Shown here piece by piece: positions 53,218 through 61,298 of a stretch of DNA of 64,000 nt. Within the stretch, counting starts at the first letter, position 1, and each line of letters begins with the position of its first letter. The position numbers and the translations under genes were made by a program. The notes beneath the pieces were generated by a model. That model was given only the letters and a program-made list of their open reading frames with translations. It had not been told where the DNA came from and did not search any database. Source of the stretch: Bacteroidota bacterium (GTDB lineage Bacteria > Bacteroidota > Bacteroidia > Bacteroidales > P3); NCBI GenBank assembly GCA_023415495.1, contig JAEZKK010000007.1, positions 1-64,000 on the forward strand, read 5' to 3'.

Positions 53218-54639
53218 ATGAGAAGAATATCAGGACTAAAGACCTTATTAGTATTAATAGTTTCTCTACCTTTTGCATTAAATGCACAACCAAACATTGA
53301 AAAAATCCTGCCAGATTTTGAATACGGTGATTATTATAAACACTTGGAATTTATGACCAAGCCTTTTAATCTTAAAAATCAAACCCTTTATTTGGATAGA
53401 TTTTCAGATACAATTGCCAGAAATTTCTTTGAAGGGGAAATAGCTCAGCCAGACCCAACAGACGTAAATGATATTATATATTATCAACTTCGAAGGATGA
53501 ATAAAGATAAGGCTCCAAAAATGGAAAAAGAATGGTTTGTTGTTGTAGATTACATAGTTGATAAGGTTGCATACGATAAATTCTTCTATGCAGATGATGA
53601 GAAGGTTGATTTTAGAAAACTACCACATAATTTCTTGAAATTAGTAGTTGGTAGTACTGGAGACACTGTTTTTTATAATTATAGAGGCTTTTGGAATAGA
53701 TATAATTTTCCATTTATCCCGATGAGTTATTATAATGAAAACAAGAGCGAATACCCTAAATGTAAACATGCTCATGAGGATTTGAGCATTGTAAAATACG
53801 ATACTAATACTAATTATGCATTTATACCTAAAAACCTTGTAGGACAAAAACTATTTTTGCCAGTAATTACAGAGGCTACCTATCCAAGACTATTCAATGG
53901 AACAAGATTATACAATTATGATGATGATAGTAGAAAATATTCTTTTGCAGACCTTCCTATTGGAAAAGCAAATCAATTTAAGGGTAAAACCTTTATTGTA
54001 GCCGATTGGGCACATGATGCTAAGGGATTGACTGATGTTTACCTCAAACTTATTGTTCCTGGTTCGAGAGATACAATTTTCTACAAATACCCAACAATTC
54101 ACCAAAGAGATGAATTTCCATTTGTAATTGAATCCTTTATAAGAAAAGCAAAAGAAAAGTATACCTATCAAGAATTTGTTTATAGAGGAGAAAAATATTC
54201 AATGACAGTTATGGATCTAAGAAGAAAAAGACCAATTACTATTAGAAGAGGAGATGTTTTCCAATGTCTTGATTTTGTTGAGATGGATGGTAAATTTAAG
54301 ATGTTAATGAGAAATAAGGACGGAAGAAAATTCTATGTTTCTGCCGATTATAATATTGGTGATAAACTTAGCTTTGAAAAATCGATGGTAGCTGGGAATA
54401 AGATATTAAAATATAGAGATACTTACCCTACTTCATATAACGCAATACTCCAAAAAGAGCTTATCCCAACTATGACAATGGATATGGCTGATATGTCTTG
54501 GAGTAAACCAGAAAAAGAAGTATTGACAAATTTTGATGGTTCAAACCGTCATTGGTTCTACTATGGTAATGTTTATATTATTTTTAGAAACAACAAACTT
54601 CACCGTGTAGCAATGATACCTAAAGAATTACGTTTCTAA
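53218..54639 (+). CDS. Secreted protein of unknown function
   Basis: No family recognised. It has 473 residues, a signal peptide ending ALNAQ (about 23), and a mature domain rich in aromatic and charged residues. It contains three weakly similar segments of the type GDTVFYNYRGFWNRYNFPF and RDTIFYKYPTIHQRDEFPF, which suggests internal duplication of a beta-rich unit. The end (HWFYYGNVYIIFRNNKLHRVAMIPKELRF) is likely an edge strand. No enzyme motif or T9SS C-terminal signal is visible. It begins the forward series up to hldE. Confidence 0.5.
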   Translation: MRRISGLKTLLVLIVSLPFALNAQPNIEKILPDFEYGDYYKHLEFMTKPFNLKNQTLYLDRFSDTIARNFFEGEIAQPDPTDVNDIIYYQLRRMNKDKAPKMEKEWFVVVDYIVDKVAYDKFFYADDEKVDFRKLPHNFLKLVVGSTGDTVFYNYRGFWNRYNFPFIPMSYYNENKSEYPKCKHAHEDLSIVKYDTNTNYAFIPKNLVGQKLFLPVITEATYPRLFNGTRLYNYDDDSRKYSFADLPIGKANQFKGKTFIVADWAHDAKGLTDVYLKLIVPGSRDTIFYKYPTIHQRDEFPFVIESFIRKAKEKYTYQEFVYRGEKYSMTVMDLRRKRPITIRRGDVFQCLDFVEMDGKFKMLMRNKDGRKFYVSADYNIGDKLSFEKSMVAGNKILKYRDTYPTSYNAILQKELIPTMTMDMADMSWSKPEKEVLTNFDGSNRHWFYYGNVYIIFRNNKLHRVAMIPKELRF

Positions 54640-54654
54640 GTAAAAACAAAGAAT

Positions 54655-56124
54655 ATGTCAATTCATAATAATCCTTTTTTTGAAAATTTGAATCAGGATT
54701 CTAAATCAAACATACTTAGGTTTGAAAACTTTATCCTAACAAACAAGGATGGTTTTTTTGACCTTGAGCAAATACTTGATATAATAGATTATTATATTGA
54801 TATAGATAATGACGAGTATTTTAAGTTATCAACAGAATTAGCATTAAATTTATATCCAAATGATATTGATGTAAATATTCGTTATTCTAAATTATTATCC
54901 ATTACTAAGGGAGCAGGTCAAGCTATAAAAAATCTTATAAAGATTTCCAAACTACATCCAGATAATGCAGATTTGTATTATTCAATAGGGATGTTTTACT
55001 CCGAACTTGGGAATAATAAAAAAGCAATATTCTATTTAAGGAAGTGTGTAAGCATTGAAGAAGATGCAGAAACATGCTTTGCCTTAGCTCAAGAACTCGC
55101 AATTTCTAAACAATTTCATGAGTCAATTATTTACTCAACTAAGGTTTTAGATATAGAGAATAATAATGAATTAGCACTTAGACTTTTCTCGTATTGTACA
55201 CAATTTATTGAACCGAATGATTCTATTAAACAATTCCTACATCATCTTTGTAGTAAAAATCCATACTCTTTTGAGAATTGGTTTTGTTATGGAATGGTTC
55301 TAAGCAATTTCAATCTTCATTTTGATGCAATAACTGCTTTTGATTTTTGTAATGCCATAGAAGAAGATAATATTGAGGCATTAATATTTAAAGCTCAATC
55401 TCAATTATCCCTAAACAATATAAACGAATCAATTAAAACTCTTCACGAAGCTTTGGAAATTGATTCTAAAAATCCATTAGTTCTTTTCAATCTTGCTCAA
55501 GCTTATGAAAAGCTAAATAACTGGACTACTTCAGCTTATTATTATAGAGAATGTACTAAATATGAACCCGAAAACTCCGAAGCGTGGATGGGTGTTGGGT
55601 ATTCTTATTTTGAATTAAATGATTTTAATTCTGCGGAACCTTTTATATTAAAAGCATTAGAATTAGACCATGATAATATTCAACATAGCTTGACTTTTGC
55701 AGAAATGTTATATAAAGAAAATAGAGCAATTGAGAGTGAGGAAATATATGCTGCATTATATGAAACTGGAAAGGAATTAGAAATTGTTACTTCAAGCTGG
55801 GCTTATATGTTAGAGGCAGATAAAAGGCCTATGGATGCTATAAAATTACTTGAAGATACTATTTCAAACCATCCCTTTAAAGAGCCTTTTCTTCATCTCA
55901 CCTTAGTTGAAATAGGATGTAAAATACCTATGCTAACAAAATTCATAAACGAAGCTCTTTTTGATATTTTCTTACAGTTTGATATAGATTACAAAACAAT
56001 AGAAAAGTTTGCTCCAAGCGTTTTGATTACTCCTGGATTCGAAGAAATTCTTAATTCTTATATAGATGAAGATGAAGACAATGAAGACGAAGATGGAGAT
56101 GGAGACAAAGACGATAATAATTAA
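54655..56124 (+). CDS. TPR-repeat protein with acidic tail
   Basis: A 489-residue soluble protein without a signal peptide. Tetratricopeptide repeats run from about residue 60 to 410 (for example PLVLFNLAQAYEKLNNWTTSAYYYRECTKYEP and AWMGVGYSYFELNDFNSAEPFILKALELDHDN). The C-terminus (about 465-489) is almost entirely Asp and Glu (DEDEDNEDEDGDGDKDD). It would act as a cytoplasmic scaffold; a role in ribosome or DNA interaction cannot be judged. It follows the secreted-protein gene by 15 bases. Confidence 0.8.
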   Translation: MSIHNNPFFENLNQDSKSNILRFENFILTNKDGFFDLEQILDIIDYYIDIDNDEYFKLSTELALNLYPNDIDVNIRYSKLLSITKGAGQAIKNLIKISKLHPDNADLYYSIGMFYSELGNNKKAIFYLRKCVSIEEDAETCFALAQELAISKQFHESIIYSTKVLDIENNNELALRLFSYCTQFIEPNDSIKQFLHHLCSKNPYSFENWFCYGMVLSNFNLHFDAITAFDFCNAIEEDNIEALIFKAQSQLSLNNINESIKTLHEALEIDSKNPLVLFNLAQAYEKLNNWTTSAYYYRECTKYEPENSEAWMGVGYSYFELNDFNSAEPFILKALELDHDNIQHSLTFAEMLYKENRAIESEEIYAALYETGKELEIVTSSWAYMLEADKRPMDAIKLLEDTISNHPFKEPFLHLTLVEIGCKIPMLTKFINEALFDIFLQFDIDYKTIEKFAPSVLITPGFEEILNSYIDEDEDNEDEDGDGDKDDNN

Positions 56125-56148
56125 ACAAAAAACAAATAATATTTAATA

Positions 56149-56871
56149 ATGAGAACTAAGATTTTTATTACCCTATTTTTAATCGCAATTTTTAGTACTA
56201 ATGCTTTCTCGCAACAAGCTGTCCAAGATGAGAAATCTATAATAGAACAAGTGGGGGCTTGGTATATGGATAATATCAACTATGGAACCATTACTCTTTT
56301 AATGACAATTGAAAGCTCTTTTATACCTTTTCCAAGCGAAATTGTAGTACCACCAGCTGCATACAAAGCAAGCCAAGAAGGTAGCGATTTAAATATTGTA
56401 TTGGTTGTAGTTTTTGCAACAATTGGGGCTTTGATTGGAGCTATTTTTAATTATTTTCTTGCACTATGGCTTGGACGACCTTTAATTCATAAATTTGCTG
56501 AATCTAAACTTGGAAGATTATGTTTACTAAGTTCAGAAAAGGTAGATAAGGCTGAAAAATATTTTGTAAAGCATGGAAAAAGCTCAACATTTATTGGAAG
56601 ATTAATACCTGCAGTTCGTCAGTTAATCTCAATTCCTGCTGGTCTTTCAAAAATGAATCTTCTTACCTTTACATTATTTACATTCATGGGAGCTACAATT
56701 TGGAATGGCGTGCTTGCTGTAATAGGTTATTTAGCTCACGGGAGTGCTGATATAATAAATCAATACAGCAAAGAATTATCATATTTAATGTTGATATTAG
56801 GAGTACTCTTTGCCTTATACCTACTATATAATGGATTTGTAAAAAAGAAGAAAGAAAAAAGTGCAAACTAA
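56149..56871 (+). CDS. DedA family membrane protein with N-terminal signal-like extension
   Basis: A 240-residue protein of the DedA (SNARE-associated/VTT) family. The conserved re-entrant region is present: ESSFIPFPSEIVVPPAAYKA and FIGRLIPAVRQLISIPAGLSKMN. DedA proteins flip phospholipids or undecaprenyl phosphate across the inner membrane. Here the family core is preceded by a segment (1-22) that looks like a signal peptide with an AFSQQ cleavage site and a short acidic linker, which is not general in the family. It overlaps aroE by 11 bases. Confidence 0.9.
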   Translation: MRTKIFITLFLIAIFSTNAFSQQAVQDEKSIIEQVGAWYMDNINYGTITLLMTIESSFIPFPSEIVVPPAAYKASQEGSDLNIVLVVVFATIGALIGAIFNYFLALWLGRPLIHKFAESKLGRLCLLSSEKVDKAEKYFVKHGKSSTFIGRLIPAVRQLISIPAGLSKMNLLTFTLFTFMGATIWNGVLAVIGYLAHGSADIINQYSKELSYLMLILGVLFALYLLYNGFVKKKKEKSAN

Positions 56872-57652
56872 TTTTGATGGTTTAAAAGAAGATGGATGTA
56901 AAGAAGATGGATACAAGGTATATGGACTAATAGGCAATCCTTTATCTCATTCCTTTTCTAAAGTTTTCTTCGATAATAAATTCAAAATCGAAGAAATTAA
57001 AGCTAAGTTCTATAATTTTGAAATCTCAATTCTTGAAGATTTTATAAATAATCACTCAAAACAACTTAATGGGTTTTGTATTACTATGCCTTTTAAGCAA
57101 AGCATTATGCCTTTTTTAGATGAAATAGACTCATCTGCTTTAGAAATTGGAGCTGTTAATGTTGTGAAAAGGATAAAATCAGATAATCATTATATACTAA
57201 AGGGATATAATACTGATTATTTAGGCTTTGAAAAATCACTAAAGGAGAATATAAAAAAATTGAAAAATATAAAAGCATTGGTATTAGGCTCTGGCGGAGC
57301 TTCAAAAGCAATAACCTATGCATTAAAAAAGAATAATATTGAGTATTTGATTGTTTCAAGGAAGATAAAAGATAAAGAGATTATTAATTATAAGGATATT
57401 AATATAGATATTCTTAGAAACTACAAATTAATTATCAATACAACTCCATTAGGAATGCATCTTTTTATTGATAAGACTCCAGAAATTAATTTCGATTATA
57501 TAGATAAAGAGAATATTATCTTCGACCTTATATATAATCCTAAGGAAACACTTTTATTAAATAAGTCAAAGCGAAGAGGAGCTAAAACAATTAACGGCTA
57601 TGATATGCTTTGCTATCAAGCAGTAGAAGCTTATAGAATATGGAACCAATAA
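56861..57652 (+). CDS. aroE: Shikimate dehydrogenase
   Basis: A 263-residue NADPH-dependent enzyme reducing 3-dehydroshikimate. NPLSHSFSK (shikimate binding), ITMPFKQSIMPFLDE with the catalytic Lys, NTDYLGF, GSGGASKA (Rossmann loop), INTTPLGMH and NGYDMLCYQA are all in order. There is no ATG near the N-terminus; the first in-frame start is GTG 56861, which lies inside the end of dedA. It gives an N-terminal extension of about 20 residues with a duplicated KEDG element (KEDGCKEDGYK), ahead of the usual VYGLIGNPLSHS. A start further in cannot be excluded. Confidence 0.9.
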   Translation: MQTNFDGLKEDGCKEDGYKVYGLIGNPLSHSFSKVFFDNKFKIEEIKAKFYNFEISILEDFINNHSKQLNGFCITMPFKQSIMPFLDEIDSSALEIGAVNVVKRIKSDNHYILKGYNTDYLGFEKSLKENIKKLKNIKALVLGSGGASKAITYALKKNNIEYLIVSRKIKDKEIINYKDINIDILRNYKLIINTTPLGMHLFIDKTPEINFDYIDKENIIFDLIYNPKETLLLNKSKRRGAKTINGYDMLCYQAVEAYRIWNQ

Positions 57653-58317
57653 GCAAGACATTTTTTATCATAGTATTAATTATAATTATTATTTTCTTAA
57701 GACTTGAAAAAATAGGTGTAGTTCTGCGTTCTCTAAACACTTTAATTCACGAGCTATCCCATGGTTTTGTTGCCCTAATTCTTGGTGGAAGAGTTGGAAA
57801 GATATTATTAAACGATAATGCCTCAGGCTCATGCTCTACCACAGTTAAAGGTAGTTTCAAGAGCTTTTTAATTTCAATCAGTGGCTATACCCTCTCAGCT
57901 CTATTCTCTTATTCCTTATTCCTTCTAATTGATAAATCCTTTTCCAAGTATGTATTCTATTTTCTTTTAGCAATATCAATTATAAGTCTTATTTTCTGGA
58001 TAAGGAATAATTACGGAATAATATGGACTATCGTATTTATTGGGATAAACTTTTCAATAATCATGATACCAAAATTCTTAAATTCTTATTCTAATTATAT
58101 ACTACTTATCTATGGTTTAATTATAGGCATTGAAAATCTATTTAATACTGCAATCCTTGTCAAGATTGCTATTCTCAGCCCCAAAAAGGCAGGAGATGCA
58201 ACAAATATTGCAAAGATTACAAAGATACCAAGTCTTATCTGGGCTATTGGTTTTCTTAGCTTTTCGCTATATATTGCCTACCTATCATATAAAGAGATTT
58301 GCATACTATTAAACTAA
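57640..58317 (+). CDS. M50B-like membrane metalloprotease
   Basis: A 225-residue protein with about six membrane helices. The zinc motif HExxH is His37-Glu-Leu-Ser-His41 in LNTLIHELSHGFVALILGG, followed by GRVGKILLNDNASGSC, typical of the M50B group (Pfam peptidase_M50B). A third zinc ligand (N-x-x-P-G-like or Asp) is not clear; GIENLFNTAILVK in the last part may carry one. Site-2-protease-like enzymes cut membrane proteins. Overlaps aroE by 13 bases. Substrate unknown. Confidence 0.75.
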   Translation: MEPISKTFFIIVLIIIIIFLRLEKIGVVLRSLNTLIHELSHGFVALILGGRVGKILLNDNASGSCSTTVKGSFKSFLISISGYTLSALFSYSLFLLIDKSFSKYVFYFLLAISIISLIFWIRNNYGIIWTIVFIGINFSIIMIPKFLNSYSNYILLIYGLIIGIENLFNTAILVKIAILSPKKAGDATNIAKITKIPSLIWAIGFLSFSLYIAYLSYKEICILLN

Positions 58318-58344
58318 AAGTATAGAGATATAGAATTTTATTCC

Positions 58345-58352
58345 TAATTTTG
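58345..58352 (+). promoter_or_regulatory. -7 element of panD
   Basis: TAATTTTG followed by CACCC, 28 bases before the panD ATG. No TTG at 19 bases. Confidence 0.5.
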
Positions 58353-58380
58353 CACCCGTATAACAAGAAAATCTTGATAG

Positions 58381-58725
58381 ATGAATATTGAAGTTTTTAA
58401 ATCAAAAATACATAGAGCAGTTGTAACCAGAGCAGATCTTAATTATATTGGAAGTATAACTATTGATGAGGATTTGATGGATGCTGCTAATTTAATTGAA
58501 AACGAAAGAGTATATATTTTCGATATAAATAACGGAGAAAGGTTTGACACCTACGTAATCAAAGGAGAAAGAGGCTCTGGCGAGATTGGCATTAATGGAG
58601 CTGCTGCAAGAAAGGTACAGCCAGGAGATTTAGTAATTATTGTCTCTTATGCGAGTATGGATTTCGAAGAAGCTAAGAAATTCGCACCAACTGTAATCTT
58701 CCCTCAAAACAATAAACTGATTTAA
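58381..58725 (+). CDS. panD: Aspartate 1-decarboxylase
   Basis: A 114-residue proenzyme. It self-cleaves between Gly24 and Ser25 ([10 protein letters not shown]) to form the pyruvoyl cofactor, then converts aspartate to beta-alanine for coenzyme A. The [28 protein letters not shown] region completes the double-psi barrel. No panB or panC is adjacent. The next gene starts immediately after its stop codon. Confidence 0.96.
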   Translation: MNIEVFKSKIHRAVVTRADLNYIGSITIDEDLMDAANLIENERVYIFDINNGERFDTYVIKGERGSGEIGINGAAARKVQPGDLVIIVSYASMDFEEAKKFAPTVIFPQNNKLI

Positions 58726-59733
58726 ATGAAAAATATAATAAGAATAGGGATTTTCTTATTAATTGGAATTGGCTTTATTTGGTGGTTTGTTGCTAAACTT
58801 ACTCCAGAGGAAATTGATGAGGTAATTTACTCCTTTAAACATGCAAATTATTATTGGTTTTCTCTTGCAGTATTAATTAATATCCTTAGCCATTATATCC
58901 GTGCTATTCGTTGGAAACAATTAATCTCTCCCCTTGGATATAATCCCAAACTAATGCCTACCTTTTTCGCAGTAATGTGTGGTTATCTTGCTAATTTAGC
59001 TGTGCCAAGATTAGGAGAAATTGTTCGTTGTGGGCTTATTAGAAACAGTCAAAAGATTCCTTTCGAAAAGGTTGCAGGGACAGTTATTGCTGAAAGAGCA
59101 GTAGATACCCTACTTTTCGTTCTAATACTTTTCTCCTCACTCCTATTAGAATACAATCTATTAAAAGATTATCTTTACGATAATTTCAAAGATGTAATTG
59201 ACTTCTCAAACCTCTGTAACCTCTTTTTATATATTGGTATAGGCATAGTTTTGATTATAATATTAATTATTTTATTCAGGAAAAGACTTGGGAGAAGTAA
59301 GATATATTTAAAGATTAAAGATATATTCTTAGGGCTTATGGAAGGAGTAAAAACAATTTTTAAACTAAAAAACCCTTTGCTTTTTATCTTCAATTCCCTA
59401 TTTATATGGTTTCTTTGGATATTAGGAACCTATATAATCTTCCTTTGTTTAAACGATACTAAAACTCTAAGCTTTGAAATAGCTATTATAATAACAGTTT
59501 TCGGAGCAATAGGTCCAATTATTACTCCTGGTGGTATAGGAATCTATCCAGCTATTATTGCAGAGAGTTTAGCGATTTACTTAATTTCAAAACCAATAGG
59601 CTATGCCTCAGGATGGCTTATGTGGATTGTTTCTCAGGTAGGAATAATAGTACTTGGACTATATGGATTTATCTATTTCTCATCAAAGCACCATAATATA
59701 CTCAAACTTATTACTAAAAAGGATGATGAATAA
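58726..59733 (+). CDS. UPF0104/lysylphosphatidylglycerol synthase-TM family protein
   Basis: A 335-residue membrane protein with about eight helices. Characteristic segments are NILSHYIRAIRWKQLISPLGY, CGYLANLAVPRLGEIVRCGLI and VAGTVIAERAVDTLLFV, followed by the late TPGGIGIYPAIIAESLAIYL. It belongs to the flippase-like domain family related to MprF's membrane part but lacks the catalytic lysyltransferase domain. Probable lipid-linked flippase or transporter. Start ATG follows the panD stop with no gap, and the end overlaps hldE. Confidence 0.85.
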   Translation: MKNIIRIGIFLLIGIGFIWWFVAKLTPEEIDEVIYSFKHANYYWFSLAVLINILSHYIRAIRWKQLISPLGYNPKLMPTFFAVMCGYLANLAVPRLGEIVRCGLIRNSQKIPFEKVAGTVIAERAVDTLLFVLILFSSLLLEYNLLKDYLYDNFKDVIDFSNLCNLFLYIGIGIVLIIILIILFRKRLGRSKIYLKIKDIFLGLMEGVKTIFKLKNPLLFIFNSLFIWFLWILGTYIIFLCLNDTKTLSFEIAIIITVFGAIGPIITPGGIGIYPAIIAESLAIYLISKPIGYASGWLMWIVSQVGIIVLGLYGFIYFSSKHHNILKLITKKDDE

Positions 59734-60241
59734 ACAAATCACTCAATTAGAAATAATCGAAAACAAGATATTTGAATTAGATTCTCTTTTAGTTAGATTA
59801 ATGCAATGGAGAGAAAATAGAGAAAAGATAGTATTTACAAACGGATGTTTTGATATTATCCATAGAGGACATATAGATTATCTTTCTAAGGCAAGAGATT
59901 TGGGAGATAGATTGATTATTGGGGTAAATACTGATAGCTCGGTAAGAGGGTTAAAAGGCAAGAATAGACCAATACAAGACGAGGTCTCAAGAGCAACTAT
60001 TCTTGCAGCATTAGGGTTTGTAGATGCAATTGTATTGTTCGACTCCCCTACTCCAGAGGAATTAATTAATAAGATTATCCCTGATGTTCTTGTTAAGGGA
60101 GCTGATTATAAGATTGAAGATATTGTTGGTTATAAGACAATGGTTGAAAACAATAAGGAAATAAAAACCATAGAATTTCTCGAAGGATATTCAACAACAA
60201 AGATTGAAAATAAGATAATCTCTCTTAGAGAAAATAATTAA
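59723..60241 (+). CDS. hldE: D-glycero-beta-D-manno-heptose 1-phosphate adenylyltransferase
   Basis: A 172-residue nucleotidyltransferase, the C-terminal (RfaE2/HldC) half of HldE without the kinase half. Motifs are FTNGCFDIIHRGHIDYL with the HxGH-type nucleotide site and GYSTTKIENKI with the signature near the end. It makes ADP-heptose for LPS core. In Bacteroidota the kinase is usually a separate gene; it is not seen here. Either ATG 59723 or 59726 is the start, both overlapping the end of the preceding gene. It ends one base before a convergent gene. Confidence 0.9.
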   Translation: MMNKQITQLEIIENKIFELDSLLVRLMQWRENREKIVFTNGCFDIIHRGHIDYLSKARDLGDRLIIGVNTDSSVRGLKGKNRPIQDEVSRATILAALGFVDAIVLFDSPTPEELINKIIPDVLVKGADYKIEDIVGYKTMVENNKEIKTIEFLEGYSTTKIENKIISLRENN

Positions 60242-60242
60242 A

Positions 60243-60806
60243 CTAATCGATATTTTTCCCTAACCACTCTCTGTATTGAGAGATAACCTCCTGAAAAATA
60301 TACTCAGGCGTTTTATCAGTTGTATCTATTACGCAATTGTAATTATTCATATCATCGATGCTTACCCCATAAAGAGTTTTATAACGCAATACCTCTGAAT
60401 TTCTTCTATCAATTAGTTTCTGAGTTGCATCTTCAATTGATGTGTATTTCTCATTCTTACGGATATTATCCTCAAAAACCCTCTTCCCTGCAGTTTTCGC
60501 ATCGCAAAGCAAATGAATCTTAAAAGCATGAGGGATAAAATGCCACGCAAGCCTTGAATCTAATATCAATCCCCTATCCTCTTTTCCCAAAGCAATAACC
60601 ATATTATCGCATTCAATATCAATCTCAGGATGAGTTTCCATAAAACGATTAAACTCCAAAGCATCCATTCCGTACTTTGCAGCCAACTCTCTTTGAATAA
60701 CCCCAATAGAGATTATCTCAAAACCTAATTCCCTTTGTAAACCCTTAGCCAAAACACTCTTTCCACTCCCTAAATCTCCTGAAATTGCTATTTTAATATT
60801 CCTCAT
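60243..60806 (-). CDS. Cytidylate-kinase-like P-loop protein
   Basis: A 187-residue nucleotide kinase-like protein. P-loop GDLGSGKS is at 10-17. DSRLAWHF and the Arg-rich LIDRRNSEVLRYKTLYGVS lid resemble the (d)CMP kinase family (AAA_33/cytidylate kinase-like), and TTDKTPEYIFQEVISQY is the usual end. It is shorter than canonical Cmk (about 225 residues), so a substrate other than CMP is possible. Located in convergent orientation to hldE. Confidence 0.75.
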   Translation of the reverse strand: MRNIKIAISGDLGSGKSVLAKGLQRELGFEIISIGVIQRELAAKYGMDALEFNRFMETHPEIDIECDNMVIALGKEDRGLILDSRLAWHFIPHAFKIHLLCDAKTAGKRVFEDNIRKNEKYTSIEDATQKLIDRRNSEVLRYKTLYGVSIDDMNNYNCVIDTTDKTPEYIFQEVISQYREWLGKNID

Positions 60807-60893
60807 CTTAATTTAATTGCGAATTTGAATTTTATATAACCAATAAACTTATTGGCAAAGGATTAACAGACAGAACCCTCTCTTTAACAATTA

Positions 60894-60901
60894 CAAAATT
60901 A
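60894..60901 (-). promoter_or_regulatory. -7 element of the cytidylate-kinase-like gene
   Basis: Reverse-strand TAATTTTG, about 88 bases before the ATG at 60806. Confidence 0.45.
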
Positions 60902-61005
60902 AAGATATTTTCTTTCTTAAAGATAGAATTTTGATACTTTAACAGAGAAAATCCAAAGAAAAATAAATTAATCCCAGAATACCAGAGACCAAAACCCCAT
61001 AATAA

Positions 61006-61190
61006 AATCAAACTATAAACTAAGCGAATCAAGTTCCAATCTCACCGAATCAAATTACAAAATAATATAATGGCATTATTTGACCGATATAATGCCATTA
61101 TATCTTCCATTTAATGGCATTATATTGCAAGTATAATGGCATTATATCATTTTGTATTTTGATTCCATTTTTTCAAAGTCTAATTCTATT
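61006..61190. repeat. Array D: four TAATGSCATTA palindromes at 22-bp period flanked by 21-bp-period GATTC boxes
   Basis: TAATGGCATTA starts at 61068, 61112 and 61134 and TAATGCCATTA at 61090, all 22 bases apart. On the left AATCAA starts at 61006, 61027 and 61048 (21-base steps); on the right GATTCC (61161) and AATTCT (61182) are 21 bases apart. The reverse complement of 61068-61148 matches array C at 19441-19545 with one internal unit missing, spacers included. The downstream promoter begins at 61219. Confidence 0.9.
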
Positions 61191-61218
61191 AGTTTTTTAC
61201 TTTAATTGATTATCTATT

Positions 61219-61248
61219 TTGTAGAAAAGAATTCTTTATTTAACTTTG
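61219..61248 (+). promoter_or_regulatory. Promoter of the DUF3078 gene
   Basis: TTG (61219-61221), 19 bases, TAACTTTG (61241-61248). This is a full match to the consensus spacing, with the ATG 51 bases later. Confidence 0.8.
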
Positions 61249-61298
61249 CTGAATATTAGAATTCGTTTATGATAATGTAAAACCTAAATTTTAAGACT

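Larger units (their letters stand above)
60807..61298. other. 492-base intergenic region before the DUF3078 gene
   Basis: It contains the kinase-like gene's -7 element (60894-60901), array D with flanking GATTC boxes (61006-61190), and the DUF3078 promoter (61219-61248). The reverse-strand open frame 60832-61032 is hydrophobic but lacks a supported start and is not called. Confidence 0.75.

Noticed and set aside
60832..61032. Hydrophobic reverse-strand open frame of 66 codons
   Set aside because: Overlaps the promoter region of the kinase-like gene and array D flank, has no supported start or homologue I recognise.
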